64,000 nucleotides of DNA. Source: JADLGL01 sp963732865 (GTDB lineage Bacteria > Pseudomonadota > Alphaproteobacteria > Rhizobiales > Kaistiaceae). The notes under the pieces are model-generated. The model made no database searches, was not told the origin of the DNA, and worked only from the letters and a program-made list of their open reading frames with translations. Below are positions 1 to 8,833 of this stretch, one piece after another. Each line of letters begins with the position of its first letter. Within the stretch, counting starts at the first letter, position 1. Location of the stretch: contig CAVTBC010000004.1 in the NCBI GenBank assembly GCA_963732865.1, positions 620,001 through 684,000 on the forward strand, in the 5' to 3' direction. A program made the translations under genes and the position numbers.

Positions 1-572
1 ATGGCGATGCCGGGATAGAGCCCGAAGACCATATAGTCGGCTCTGCCCGAGAGCAGGTCGGCGAAGGCCGCGGGAACGCCATCGGCGCGCGCTACGTCGA
101 GATTGCTGTTCATGAAGGCATCGAATTCTGCGCCGAAGCTCTCGCCGGCATTCGTCACGCCGTGTTTGCCAATGAGGTCGTCGCGGCCGGTGAAGGTGAA
201 GTCCGCATCGGCGAGGACAAACACAACGACAGGATCGATTGTGAAGGCGGGCTCGACATAGTCGAGATAGGTGGCGCGTTCGTCATTGTAGTAGATGCCG
301 AAGATGACGTCGGCGGCGCCGGTCCGCGCCGCCATCTGCGCCTCTTCCCAGGTTCCGGTGTAGCGAGACACGACGGGGATGCCGAGATCCGCGCCGATTT
401 CCTCGACCAGCATGGCGCCGGCGCCGGCGATCGTATCGCCGTCGCGGTAGCCGATCGGCGCATATTCGGGATGGCCGGTGATGGTGAGCTGCGTGCAGGC
501 CGGCTGCGCAAACGCGCTCGGCGCAGCCAGCAGCAGAGCGCAGGCGAGGGTCGGTGCGAGGAGTGTCTTCAC
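1..572 (-). CDS. Partial periplasmic solute-binding protein, family 3 type
   Basis: Reads off the left edge, so only the first 190 codons are present and the C-terminal lobe is missing. The start is GTG at 570-572, preceded by AAGGAG seven bases upstream. The first 22 or so residues are a Sec signal peptide (hydrophobic stretch ending APSAFA-Q). The mature part begins QPACTQLTITGHPEYAP and contains ADVIFGIYYNDERATYL followed by DYVEPAF, the pattern of bacterial extracellular solute-binding proteins family 3 (amino acids or other polar solutes for ABC importers). The partner permease and ATPase would lie left of the window. Ligand cannot be told. It diverges from the GT61 gene at 660. Confidence 0.75.
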   Translation of the reverse strand, partial: MKTLLAPTLACALLLAAPSAFAQPACTQLTITGHPEYAPIGYRDGDTIAGAGAMLVEEIGADLGIPVVSRYTGTWEEAQMAARTGAADVIFGIYYNDERATYLDYVEPAFTIDPVVVFVLADADFTFTGRDDLIGKHGVTNAGESFGAEFDAFMNSNLDVARADGVPAAFADLLSGRADYMVFGLYPGIA

Positions 573-659
573 GGTCGTTCTCCTTGAACGATGACGAGAT
601 CACGGCTTCCTGTCGATCGCATTTGACAGTGCCGCGCTGTTCGTCGGACAGGAACTTCT

Positions 660-1845
660 ATGTCGCCGACTAGTGTACGCGAAATGAACAAGGAAACGAT
701 CTTCGGTTGCGGACCGGCGCGAAAGATCGCCGATGTGCGCCGCCTGGCGACAGTGTTGGAAGCCGAGACCAAGCGACGCCGGCCGTTTCCGGTCCGGTTC
801 GCTGAGGCGGCGGTCGAAGGTGCGGTGGGTGAGCTGTGGGCTGCCGGCCTTGAGGCTTTCGCTGCGCCGAATGAGATGTCGGCATTCCGTATCTACGCCG
901 TCACGAACGCCATCTGTCTGGCGCCGGCGATGGTCGTTGCTACCGCCGCCGACACGATCATCGCGGAAACCTGGGCTTCGAAGAAAGCGCTCGCGCGCAT
1001 GCCGGGATTCGCCGACGTGAAGCGAAAGCAGCTGGCGGCCCTCAGAGCCCAGGGGCGGCCGGTGCACGTGGATTTGGATCCCGTGGAGCCGATGGCGGGC
1101 GACTTCTTTCTTCTGACCTCCTCGATCCACAACAACTATTTTCACTGGCTCATAGAATGCCTGCCCAAGGTTGCACTGTGGCGGGCGTTCGGCGCGGGCG
1201 TCCCGCTGCTGTGTCCGCCGCTCAAGATGCGGATGCACCACGAGGCGCTGGCTCTTGCAGGTGTTGCGGCCACGGAGCGGGTGGAAATTGCGCGGCACAC
1301 ACGGATCGAAGGACAGTTGATTTTTGCCGATCGGGTTTCGACCGTTCCGAGCAAGATATCGCCGGTGATCGTCCCCTTCATGCGATCGCTTCGCGACAGC
1401 GCCCGCCGGTCGGGAAAGTCGCGGCGGCTCCTGATTTCGCGGGCCGGAGCGGCTTCGCGGCGGCTGCTCAATCAGGAGGAAGTCTTGCAAAGCCTCGTGC
1501 CTATGGGGTTCGAGTTGGTGGCGGCGGAGAAACTGCCTTTGGCCGAGCAGGTGGCTCTGTTCGCCGAGGCGGAGATGATCATCGCGCCGCATGGGGCGGG
1601 CCTTGCCAATATCGCGTTTTGCGCGCCGGGAACCGTCGTCTTGGAGCTCGGCCATGACGGAATACTGGACCGGCGGCAGACGGCCTTTGCGGCGCTCGCC
1701 GATTTGTTCGAGCTGAATTTCGGTGTGTTGGTCGGCGTGGCCGACCGATCGACGCCGTCGCGGTCGGAGAGTTCTGAACTTTCGCGTACCGCCGCAGGCC
1801 GTCGTGGAAATGATCGAACAGCTGAGTGGTGCTGTGAGGGCCTAG
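660..1845 (+). CDS. GT61-family glycosyltransferase, frameshifted near 3' end
   Basis: Glycosyltransferase family 61 (DUF563) protein. The conserved N-terminal signature is SSIHNNYFHWLIECLPK and the C-terminal block is LISRAGAASRRLLNQEEVL through EAEMIIAPHGAGLANIAFC. ATG at 660 has AGGAAC upstream; a second ATG at 684 is possible. As read, the frame leaves the family pattern after SRSESS at about 1775 and runs antisense through the next gene to 2117. Dropping one A of the AA at 1777-1778 gives SSDFRVPPQAVVEMIEQL and a TAG at 1843-1845, the normal GT61 ending and a 394-residue protein. I give that corrected end. Likely acts on surface polysaccharide; acceptor unknown. A second GT61 protein lies at 59482. 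Confidence 0.8.
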
Positions 1846-1868
1846 AAAGGGCGATCACTCGCCGAGAG

Positions 1869-2426
1869 TCAGGCCGCTTCCTTCCACTTGATCGAGCACC
1901 CGATCGACGGGATTTGTTCGTTCGGCGCCATACCGGTTTGCGCCACCATCCGCATAGCGTCGAGAAGCTCGCGTTTGGCGCCTGGCGGCGGCGGGTCCTT
2001 ACGGCCTTCGTCGAGGCGCCCGCGATAACGCACCTTGCCCGCCGCATCGAGGCCGAAGAAATCAGGGGTGCACTCTGCCTTGTAGGCCCGCGCTATGGCC
2101 TGCGTTTCGTCCCGTAGATAGGGAAAGGGGAGCCGATGGGCGGCCGCGAATTCCTTCATCTTGTCGAAGGAATCGTCCTGGTAGCGGGAAGCATCATTGG
2201 CGTTGATGGCGACGAAGCCGATTCCCGCCGACGCCAGGGCGCGAGCATCATCAGCCATCCGGTCGATCACGGCCCTCACATAGGGGCAGTGATTGCAGAT
2301 GAAAACGACAACGGTACCGTTCTGGCCGGCGATTTCGGCGAGGCTGTGGGTCTTGCCGTCGGTGCCCGGTAGCGCGAAGTCCGGTGCGGCAATGCCGAGT
2401 TCTGCCGGGGGCGGGGTCACGGCCAT
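1869..2426 (-). CDS. Thioredoxin-fold AhpC/TSA-type peroxiredoxin-like protein
   Basis: 185 residues of the AhpC/TSA-Redoxin superfamily. The active-site motif is CNHCPYV with Cys44 and Cys47, followed by a Trx-fold body (GFVAINANDASRYQDDS, then CTPDFFGLD with the cis-Pro region) and a C-terminal PSIGCSIKWK, which is standard for this small family of thioredoxin-like proteins. Strong ribosome-binding site AGGAGG before the ATG at 2426. Converges with the frameshifted GT61 gene, whose corrected stop lies 23 bp away. Role inferred as thiol-disulfide or peroxide reduction in the cytoplasm (no signal peptide); the true substrate is not known from sequence. Confidence 0.85.
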   Translation of the reverse strand: MAVTPPPAELGIAAPDFALPGTDGKTHSLAEIAGQNGTVVVFICNHCPYVRAVIDRMADDARALASAGIGFVAINANDASRYQDDSFDKMKEFAAAHRLPFPYLRDETQAIARAYKAECTPDFFGLDAAGKVRYRGRLDEGRKDPPPPGAKRELLDAMRMVAQTGMAPNEQIPSIGCSIKWKEAA

Positions 2427-2535
2427 GGCGTCCTCCTACGCAAGCAATCGCCGCAGGCAGTTGCGCGCGGCTGCGGCTCTCGTTGCGAAGGTGTGATTTG
2501 CGGCCGGGGCTTGTCAACGCCCGGCGGCGGGGCCG

Positions 2536-3150
2536 TCAGTTGATCGGGATAATCGTTGGCGGTGCATCACCCAGACGGAGGGCAATGTCATAGGCGCCGG
2601 CCGGCGCGGCGGCGACGTCGGTGATGAACCGCGCAGTGCCGCCGGGATCGATCACCGAACGGGTCGGCGTAATTTGCAGCATCTGCAATTCGGCGCCGTC
2701 GCTTGAACGGATCGTCAGCGTGACCGGGGGTACGTCAACCTGGCGGCCGGTCGGGTTGGTGATGGCGCCGTCGAGGCTGAAGCCGAGGGAATTGCGCGCA
2801 TAGACGCGAACGATGCGTACGTCGTCAAAGGCGAGGCCAGCCTGGCCCGTGGGAAGGCCGACCGCCGTGTAGGCGGTGGACAATTGCGGAAAGGCCGAAA
2901 CGATCGGCTCCCGCAATGTGAGCAACGCGGCGACCAATGCCATGACAATGAGGATCGACCAAAGCAGCGCAAAGGGCCATTTGGACCGGCGTTTCGCCGG
3001 TCGAACCGGCGGGTAAGCGGTCGGCCGATCGAATCCGGGATAGAGATCGATGGTGGCGGCGTCGCGGCCTACAATCGAAGCGGACTGCGTCGGCAGCAAT
3101 ATCTGGCCGCGATAGGTACTGGGGCCGATGGCGGCTGAGTCGCGATGCAT
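2536..3150 (-). CDS. DUF3426-like single-pass membrane protein
   Basis: 204 residues. A cytoplasmic, Pro-rich N terminus (1-57) is followed by one transmembrane helix (about 59-82) and an extracytoplasmic beta-rich domain (about 110-204) with ARNSLGFSLDGAITNPTGR and GTARFITDV, a pattern like the C-terminal half of DUF3426/MJ0042-type proteins. Those proteins usually begin with a CxxC zinc ribbon; none is present here and an in-frame stop lies just upstream of the ATG, so the ribbon is truly absent from this reading. It is divergent from ftsE, as these proteins often are in this order. Function unknown. Confidence 0.6.
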   Translation of the reverse strand: MHRDSAAIGPSTYRGQILLPTQSASIVGRDAATIDLYPGFDRPTAYPPVRPAKRRSKWPFALLWSILIVMALVAALLTLREPIVSAFPQLSTAYTAVGLPTGQAGLAFDDVRIVRVYARNSLGFSLDGAITNPTGRQVDVPPVTLTIRSSDGAELQMLQITPTRSVIDPGGTARFITDVAAAPAGAYDIALRLGDAPPTIIPIN

Positions 3151-3355
3151 TGCTAGGGTGCCCGATCTGTCACGAGAAAAGCCTAGGCCGCATTCGTTAA
3201 GGATTTGGAAACCACGATTCTGACCGGTTCGGCCTCACATTCGGGTGGCCGGCTTGCTTGTCGGGGACAGCGGATCGTAAACGAGAGCTTAAGCTGCCAG
3301 CCGGCAGGTAGGCGGCCAGTCCGCGTCGCCACCGCTCAACCGAGGCAACGGCCAA

Positions 3356-4015
3356 GTGTTCCGTTTCGATAATGTCGGATTACGCTACGGCACCGGGCCC
3401 GAGATCCTGCGCGATCTCAACTTCCGGGTCGAGCCGCGCTCGTTCCAATATCTGACCGGCCCGTCGGGCGCCGGGAAGACGAGCCTGCTGCGCCTCTTCT
3501 TCCTGACGATCCGGCCGTCGCGCGGGCTGATCTCCGTATTCGGGCGGGATTCCTCGACGCTGCGCCAGGGCGAGCTGCCGCGCATCCGCCGCCGTATCGG
3601 CGTCGTATTCCAGGATTTCCGGCTGCTCGACCATCTCACCACCTATGAGAATGTCGCTCTTGCCCTGCGGGTCGTCGGCAAGTCGGAATTGCGCTACCGC
3701 GCCGATGTCGTCGAACTGCTCAACTGGGTCGGCCTCGGCGACCGTATCAACGCCTATCCGCCGGTGCTGTCCGGCGGCGAAAAGCAGCGCGCCGCGATTG
3801 CCCGCGCCGTGATCGGCCATCCGGAAATCCTGCTCGCGGATGAACCGACCGGCAATGTCGACCCGCCAATGGCGCGGCGTATCCTGCGCCTCTTCGTCGA
3901 ACTCAACCGCCTCGGCACATCCGTGGTGATCGCCACGCACGACACCGACCTCATGCAGCGCCATCCGGCACGAACCATGGCGCTCGAGGATGGCCGCCTC
4001 GAGATTCATGACTGA
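3356..4015 (+). CDS. ftsE: Cell division ATP-binding protein FtsE
   Basis: 219-residue ABC ATPase of the FtsEX divisome complex, which couples ATP hydrolysis at the septum to activation of peptidoglycan hydrolases. Visible are the Walker A GPSGAGKT (35-42), the Q-loop in GVVFQDFRLLDHL (FtsE-typical), the signature LSGGEKQR and Walker B ILLADEPTGN. Starts with GTG at 3356. It overlaps ftsX by 8 bp, so the two are translationally coupled. Length and motifs match FtsE rather than LolD or other small ATPases, and the following FtsX confirms it. Confidence 0.96.
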   Translation: MFRFDNVGLRYGTGPEILRDLNFRVEPRSFQYLTGPSGAGKTSLLRLFFLTIRPSRGLISVFGRDSSTLRQGELPRIRRRIGVVFQDFRLLDHLTTYENVALALRVVGKSELRYRADVVELLNWVGLGDRINAYPPVLSGGEKQRAAIARAVIGHPEILLADEPTGNVDPPMARRILRLFVELNRLGTSVVIATHDTDLMQRHPARTMALEDGRLEIHD

Positions 4016-4970
4016 CACGCCGATCAGAACCCCAAGAATGCGGCTGCTGCCCGGTCGCAGCCGGCGACGGCGCAGCTTTGGTCCGGGGCCGATCGTGCCG
4101 GCAAATTCGATCGCCGGGAACGCCCTGATCGCGGTCGTCGCAATCATGAGCTTTCTTGCCTGCGTCACCGTCGGTGCTGTGACGCTGGTGCAGGATGCAT
4201 CGCAGAATTGGCAGTCCGACATCATGCGCGAGGTCACGATCCAGGTTGTGCCGCGTGACGGTGTCGATGTGGATGCGGCGGTGGCCCAGGCCGCCGAGAT
4301 TGCGCGCGGTACAGCGGGCGTTACCGAAGTGCAGCCGCTGACCCAGGCGGAGAACACGGCCTTGCTCGAGCCGTGGCTCGGCGTTGGCCTCGATATCGCC
4401 GATCTGCCGATCCCGCGCCTGATCGTGGTCAAGGTCGGCGATCGCAGGGATGTCGATCTGCAGGGCCTGGCGGCAGCTCTTGAGAATGTCGATGGCGCAA
4501 GCCTCGACGATCACCGCGTCTGGACCGACCGCCTGCGCGCCATGGCGAATGTCTCCGTCATCGTCGGCTTCGCGGTGCTGGCGCTCGTATTTGCCGCAAC
4601 GGTGCTCAGCGTCGTGTTTGCGACACGCGGCGCCATGGTCGGTAATCAGCAGATTGTTTCCGTGCTGCATTTCATCGGCGCCGAGGACGGATTTGTCGCA
4701 AGCGAGTTTCAGCGCCATTTCCTGCTGCTCGGCCTTAAGGGCGGCCTCGCCGGAGCGGGCGTGGCCGCCGTCCTGTTCGCGATCGTCAGCCTGGCGACGG
4801 CGGCGACGCGATCTGTGCCGGAGGGCACGCAAGTGACGGCCTTGTTCGGCAATTTGTCGGTCGGGCCGACGGCCTATTTCGGCGCGATCGGGGTCGCCTT
4901 CGCGATTGCCATCCTGACCGCGATCACGTCGCGGCTGACGGTGTTTCGTTATCTGGGAGCGGTGGAGTGA
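4008..4970 (+). CDS. ftsX: Cell division protein FtsX
   Basis: Membrane partner of FtsE, 320 residues from the ATG at 4008 (an in-frame ATG at 3990 would add six). Topology is the family's four helices: one near residues 37-60, a periplasmic loop containing TIQVVPRDGVDVDAAV and the LPIPRLIVV segment, then three helices after about residue 180 in the FtsX/MacB-type permease domain. It overlaps ftsE upstream and the acyltransferase downstream by 4 bp or so, which suggests one transcript of all three genes. Confidence 0.95.
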   Translation: MTDTPIRTPRMRLLPGRSRRRRSFGPGPIVPANSIAGNALIAVVAIMSFLACVTVGAVTLVQDASQNWQSDIMREVTIQVVPRDGVDVDAAVAQAAEIARGTAGVTEVQPLTQAENTALLEPWLGVGLDIADLPIPRLIVVKVGDRRDVDLQGLAAALENVDGASLDDHRVWTDRLRAMANVSVIVGFAVLALVFAATVLSVVFATRGAMVGNQQIVSVLHFIGAEDGFVASEFQRHFLLLGLKGGLAGAGVAAVLFAIVSLATAATRSVPEGTQVTALFGNLSVGPTAYFGAIGVAFAIAILTAITSRLTVFRYLGAVE

Positions 4971-5815
4971 GCGCGCCGACTGAGGCAGGCGGACAGGCGA
5001 GCGCAGGGGAGGCATCGCCGGTCGGCGTCGCGATCCGTTCGTTGATCTTCAACATCGTCTTCTATGTCCACATGATCGGCGTTTTCGTCATTGTCACGCC
5101 GGTCTATTTCTTCCTGCCGCAACGCCTCAACATGGCGGTCGTCAGCAGCTGGGCGCGGCGCACCCTGTGGCTGCTGCGCGTCATCTGCAACACGCGGGTG
5201 GAATTCCGCGGGCGTGAGAATCTGCCGATCGACCGGCGCTACATCCTGTCCGGCAAGCACCAGTCGATCTGGGAGACCTTCGCGCTGCTGGCGGTCGAGC
5301 CCAATCCCGGCGTCATCATCAAGCGCGAGCTACTGCGCGTGCCGATCTGGGGTTGGTGGGCGCGGAAGGCGGAGATGATCTACGTCACGCGCACGGGCGG
5401 ATCGGCGGCGCTGAAGGAGATCACGGAAGGCTCGGAGAAGGTGCTGGCGGCCGGTCGGCCGATCTTCATCTTCCCGGAGGGTACCCGGCGCCCGCCAGGG
5501 GCGGAGCCGGACTACAAATATGGCGTCGTCCAGCTCTACCGGAAGCTCGCCGTGCCGGTCGTGCCGGCAGCACTCAATTCGGGCTTCTACTGGCCGCGCC
5601 GCCGCTTCCTCCGCTATCCAGGCACGATCGTCGTGTCATTCCTGCCGCCGATCGCGCCGGGGCTCGGGTCGCGCCAATTCCTGGACCAGCTTGTCCAGAC
5701 GACAGAGGACGAATGCGACCGACTGCTGCTTGAGGCCGACCGTGCCGACCCGCGCCCGCCATTCAACGAAGATGCCACCGTGCGGCTGGCAAAGCTCCGG
5801 TTGCAGGCCGGCTAA
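4967..5815 (+). CDS. PlsC-type lysophospholipid acyltransferase
   Basis: 282 residues, likely a 1-acylglycerol-3-phosphate acyltransferase transferring a second acyl chain in phospholipid synthesis at the inner membrane. An N-terminal membrane helix spans about 25-50. Block I is HQSIWE (98-103), where the usual HX4D acid is Glu; block III is FPEGTR (169-174). The GTG start overlaps the ftsX stop (GTGA), so it belongs to the ftsEX transcript. Plain acyltransferase activity is a family-level inference; lyso-ornithine-lipid acyltransferase activity (OlsA-like) cannot be excluded. Confidence 0.85.
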   Translation: MSAPTEAGGQASAGEASPVGVAIRSLIFNIVFYVHMIGVFVIVTPVYFFLPQRLNMAVVSSWARRTLWLLRVICNTRVEFRGRENLPIDRRYILSGKHQSIWETFALLAVEPNPGVIIKRELLRVPIWGWWARKAEMIYVTRTGGSAALKEITEGSEKVLAAGRPIFIFPEGTRRPPGAEPDYKYGVVQLYRKLAVPVVPAALNSGFYWPRRRFLRYPGTIVVSFLPPIAPGLGSRQFLDQLVQTTEDECDRLLLEADRADPRPPFNEDATVRLAKLRLQAG

Positions 5816-5885
5816 CGCTCTGACGGGCAGGACGCTTCGTCATCGCGCTTGATTTTTCGAACGCTGATGTTCTATCTTTGTTCAC

Positions 5886-6260
5886 ATGAAGAATCAGTCT
5901 TCACTCATTGACGGCGGAACCCCGGAATTTGCCGAGCGTTGCGGGCTCGGCGACCGGTACCGCTATTGGCTCGGCACCTCGGGCCGGCGGCATTTATTCA
6001 CCGCGGTCGATGCGAGCGCATTGCCGGACTTCAATCAGGCCGTGATCGTTCTGGCCCGGCGGGATGGGAATGGCGGCTATCGGGGTGTTGACGTCGGTTG
6101 CCCGGGCGACGCCGGGGAAGAAACGGCTGCTCAGATTTTGCGGCGGCTCGCAGGCGATCGGGAACTCGCCATCTTTGTCCATCTCCTCGCCGGCAATGCC
6201 GCGGCGCGGCGCCGGCTGGTGCGCGATCTTGTCGGGTCGCGCCAGCAATTGGCGGCGTAG
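5886..6260 (+). CDS. Small conserved-looking hypothetical protein
   Basis: 124 residues with no signal peptide or membrane helix. The N-terminal part has a compact block FAERCGLGDRYRYWLGTSGRR followed by HLFTAV, which looks like a conserved motif with many aromatic and charged residues. The rest alternates strands and helices and ends in an Arg-rich helix. Codon usage and GC bias match the neighbours. It sits alone between the acyltransferase and the convergent gamma-glutamylcyclotransferase gene. I do not recognise a function. Confidence 0.6.
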   Translation: MKNQSSLIDGGTPEFAERCGLGDRYRYWLGTSGRRHLFTAVDASALPDFNQAVIVLARRDGNGGYRGVDVGCPGDAGEETAAQILRRLAGDRELAIFVHLLAGNAAARRRLVRDLVGSRQQLAA

Positions 6261-6277
6261 CCGCCGGTTAACGCCGG

Positions 6278-6799
6278 TCAACGCAGCTTTTCAGCCAGCC
6301 ATTCCAATTCGGGGTCGGCGATCCCGAGCTTCGCCAGGTGATTGGCGGTGTTGACCACATAGTCGCGATTGGCTCCGGAATGGCCGTGTCCCTGGCGCAC
6401 GATGCGCAGGGCCTCTTCGCGGTTGAGACTGCCGGCATATTGCGGATGCCTGCGATCGACGACGTAGAGCACAGCCTCGGTTTCGCCCGTGGCGTGGTCG
6501 GGAAGGATGATGCGGCGGCGGGCCTCGAGGTAGACGTCGCTGTCCAATTCGCGCTTTCGTAGATAGTGGATCACCGATTTGCCGTTTTCCGCCGCCACAC
6601 GAAATGCGACCCCAAGACAGGAGCCGCCGAGATCAAGGCCGAGCACGAGACCGGGCTTGGCCGGCGTGCCGCGGTGGGTATGGGAAAGGACGCACAGGGC
6701 GCGATGAGCGCCGAACAACTTGGCCGGCATCGATTCTTCGAATGCGAAGCCGGGGCGCCACATCAGCGAGCCGTAACCAAATACCCACAGATCGTTCAT
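6278..6799 (-). CDS. ChaC-type gamma-glutamylcyclotransferase
   Basis: 173 residues from the ATG at 6797-6799. The N-terminal WVFGYGSLMWRPGF is the substrate-binding loop of ChaC-like gamma-glutamylcyclotransferases, which split glutathione into 5-oxoproline and Cys-Gly. Further family marks are the RGTPAKPG loop, GVAFRVA and the YL-REL segment before YLEARR. A longer frame reaches 6862 but would run into the divergent DUF2125 gene, so the internal ATG immediately before the conserved motif was preferred. No clear Shine-Dalgarno is seen for either start. Confidence 0.88.
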   Translation of the reverse strand: MNDLWVFGYGSLMWRPGFAFEESMPAKLFGAHRALCVLSHTHRGTPAKPGLVLGLDLGGSCLGVAFRVAAENGKSVIHYLRKRELDSDVYLEARRRIILPDHATGETEAVLYVVDRRHPQYAGSLNREEALRIVRQGHGHSGANRDYVVNTANHLAKLGIADPELEWLAEKLR

Positions 6800-6840
6800 A
6801 GGATCATTATGCGATTTTCGTGCCCGGGAGTTGACTGCCA

Positions 6841-7920
6841 ATGGTAGCGCGAACCCAGACATCCACCGCTGCTTCGACCCGGCCGCGCCGCCCGCGGCGC
6901 GGGCCGCTGTCGTTGCTGCTGTCGCTGGTCATCATTCTGGCAATGGCCTGGGTTGCCTATTGGTACGTCGCCTATCGTTTCGCCTCCGGCTATGTGCTCG
7001 ATGCCGCCGCTCTCGAGGTCGGGGATATGGCGCTGGGCTGCGGCGACCGCCAGTTCGGCGGCTTCCCACTGCAGATCACAATTGATTGCCGGACCGCGTC
7101 GGCTGAGTTGGGCGGCGCCCGCGTCAACCTGGCGGGGCTCACCGCGACCGCGCCGCTCTACAATCCAGGCCGCGTCGATGCGGTGTTGCAGGCGCCTCTG
7201 GCCTATACCGGCGTCAACCACACCATCGCCGCTGACTGGACCGGCGCCGGGCTGCAGGCGATGGCGGGCCTCGGCGGCTTGAAGAGCGGCGAAGTGTCCT
7301 TCACCGGCCTCGATATCCACGTGACCGACGCTGTTGACGCCGCCGTCTGGGCGGCGACCGCGGATGCCTGGACGACGGAGATCCGGCCTGCCGATGGCGA
7401 CGATGACGCCTTCCGCGTCGGACTGTCGGCCAACAATCTCGTCGTTCAACTCGGCAGTGACACCTACCCGTCCGTATCGGGGACGGCGACCATTACCGTG
7501 CTGAACAGCGGCAACCGCGTTGATCGCGATCCCGCCGCGATAATGGGCGACTGGCTTGCCGCCGGCGGGGCCTTCACCATCGACGACATGGTTCTCACCT
7601 CGGGCGACGTCGTTGCCGAATTCACCGGTCCGATGACGCTCGAAGTGGACGGAACCCTGTCAGGTGACGTCTCGCTCCGCTACTACGGCAACGACCTGCC
7701 GATGCTGCTCGCGGCCATCTTCCCCTGGGCTGCGGATAACGCCGATCTCATCGCCGACGCTGTGCGGCATCTGTCGCGGCCGATCCAGATGCGCGGCCAG
7801 GACGCCTTCGAGGTGCAGCACCTCGTTCTCGACCATGGCGGGGTCGCGATCGGGATTATTCCGATTCCCCTGACGATCCCGTCGATCGGACCGCTGGACC
7901 ATCTGCTGCCGCCGGCTTAG
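6841..7920 (+). CDS. DUF2125 family envelope protein
   Basis: 359 residues. An Arg-rich N terminus, one membrane helix or uncleaved signal anchor (about 24-45) and a long extracytoplasmic beta-rich region make up the protein. Near the start of that region stands MALGCGDRQFGGFPLQITIDC, a GFP-type motif typical of DUF2125 proteins. It ends LTIPSIGPLDHLLPP. Its last 65 bp overlap the 3' end of tyrA on the other strand (7856-7920). DUF2125 next to tyrA is a recurrent alphaproteobacterial arrangement, but the protein's role is unknown. Confidence 0.8.
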   Translation: MVARTQTSTAASTRPRRPRRGPLSLLLSLVIILAMAWVAYWYVAYRFASGYVLDAAALEVGDMALGCGDRQFGGFPLQITIDCRTASAELGGARVNLAGLTATAPLYNPGRVDAVLQAPLAYTGVNHTIAADWTGAGLQAMAGLGGLKSGEVSFTGLDIHVTDAVDAAVWAATADAWTTEIRPADGDDDAFRVGLSANNLVVQLGSDTYPSVSGTATITVLNSGNRVDRDPAAIMGDWLAAGGAFTIDDMVLTSGDVVAEFTGPMTLEVDGTLSGDVSLRYYGNDLPMLLAAIFPWAADNADLIADAVRHLSRPIQMRGQDAFEVQHLVLDHGGVAIGIIPIPLTIPSIGPLDHLLPPA

Positions 7921-8833
7921 CTGGGCGACGTCCGAAGTCAGGTGAGGGGGTCTCCTGACCTGCTTCGATGATGCCGCGGCGAATGGCGCGCGTCCGGGTG
8001 AAGAGGTCCTCAAGCGCCTCGCCGTCGCCCCAGCGGATCGCCTTCTGCAGCGACGCCAGATCCTCGTTGAAGCGGCCGAGCATTTCCAGCACGGCCTCGC
8101 GATTGTTGAGGAAGACGTCGCGCCACATGGTCGGATCGGAGGCGGCGATGCGCGTGAAGTCGCGGAAGCCGCCGGCAGCGAATTTCATCACCTCCGACTG
8201 CGTGACCGTTTCCAGATCGGCGGCCGTGCCGACGATGTTGTAGGCGATGAGATGCGGGACATGGCTGGTGATCGCCAGCACGAGATCATGATGCTGCGGC
8301 GTCATGATCTCGACATTGGCGCCGAGCGCCGTCCAGAAGGCGCTGAGGCGCTCGATCGCCTCGGGGTCGGTGCCAGGCGGCGGCGTCAGGATGCACCAGC
8401 GATCCTGGAACAATTCGGCGAAGCCGGCGTCAGGCCCCGAATGCTCGGTGCCGGCGACGGGATGCGCGGGGACGAAATGCACGCCTTCCGGAATGAACGG
8501 GGCCATCTGCGCAATCACCGAGGCCTTCACGGAGCCGACGTCGGAGACGATCGCGCCGGGCTTCAACGCCGGAGCGATCGCTTCGCCGACCGCGCCCGAG
8601 GCGCCGACCGGGACGCAGACAATGACGCAATCGGCGCCCTCGGCCGCCTCCGCCGGGTCGGCGAAGTAGCTGTCGCCGAGGCCGAGCTCCTTGGCGCGCG
8701 CCAGCGTCGCGGCGCTGCGGCTGTTGATGGCGACGTGGCCGACGACGCCGGATTTGCGTGCGGCCAGCGCGATCGATGAGCCGATGAGGCCGATGCCGAT
8801 GAGCGCCAGGCGGGAGAAGATCGGTTCGCTCAT
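7856..8833 (-). CDS. tyrA: Prephenate/arogenate dehydrogenase
   Basis: 325 residues. Oxidative decarboxylation of prephenate (or arogenate) with NAD(P) toward tyrosine. The Rossmann motif GIGLIGSS is at 13-20, then VCVPVGA, the SDVGSVKASV loop, FVPAHPVAGTEHSG and the catalytic-domain QHHDLVLAITSHVPH. The last 35 residues are Pro/Ala-rich and probably disordered; this tail is the part overlapping the DUF2125 gene. It is the third gene of a chorismate mutase-hisC-tyrA operon: its ATG overlaps the hisC TGA (ATGA). Cofactor and substrate preference cannot be decided by eye. Confidence 0.93.
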   Translation of the reverse strand: MSEPIFSRLALIGIGLIGSSIALAARKSGVVGHVAINSRSAATLARAKELGLGDSYFADPAEAAEGADCVIVCVPVGASGAVGEAIAPALKPGAIVSDVGSVKASVIAQMAPFIPEGVHFVPAHPVAGTEHSGPDAGFAELFQDRWCILTPPPGTDPEAIERLSAFWTALGANVEIMTPQHHDLVLAITSHVPHLIAYNIVGTAADLETVTQSEVMKFAAGGFRDFTRIAASDPTMWRDVFLNNREAVLEMLGRFNEDLASLQKAIRWGDGEALEDLFTRTRAIRRGIIEAGQETPSPDFGRRPAKPAAADGPAVRSTGSSGESE

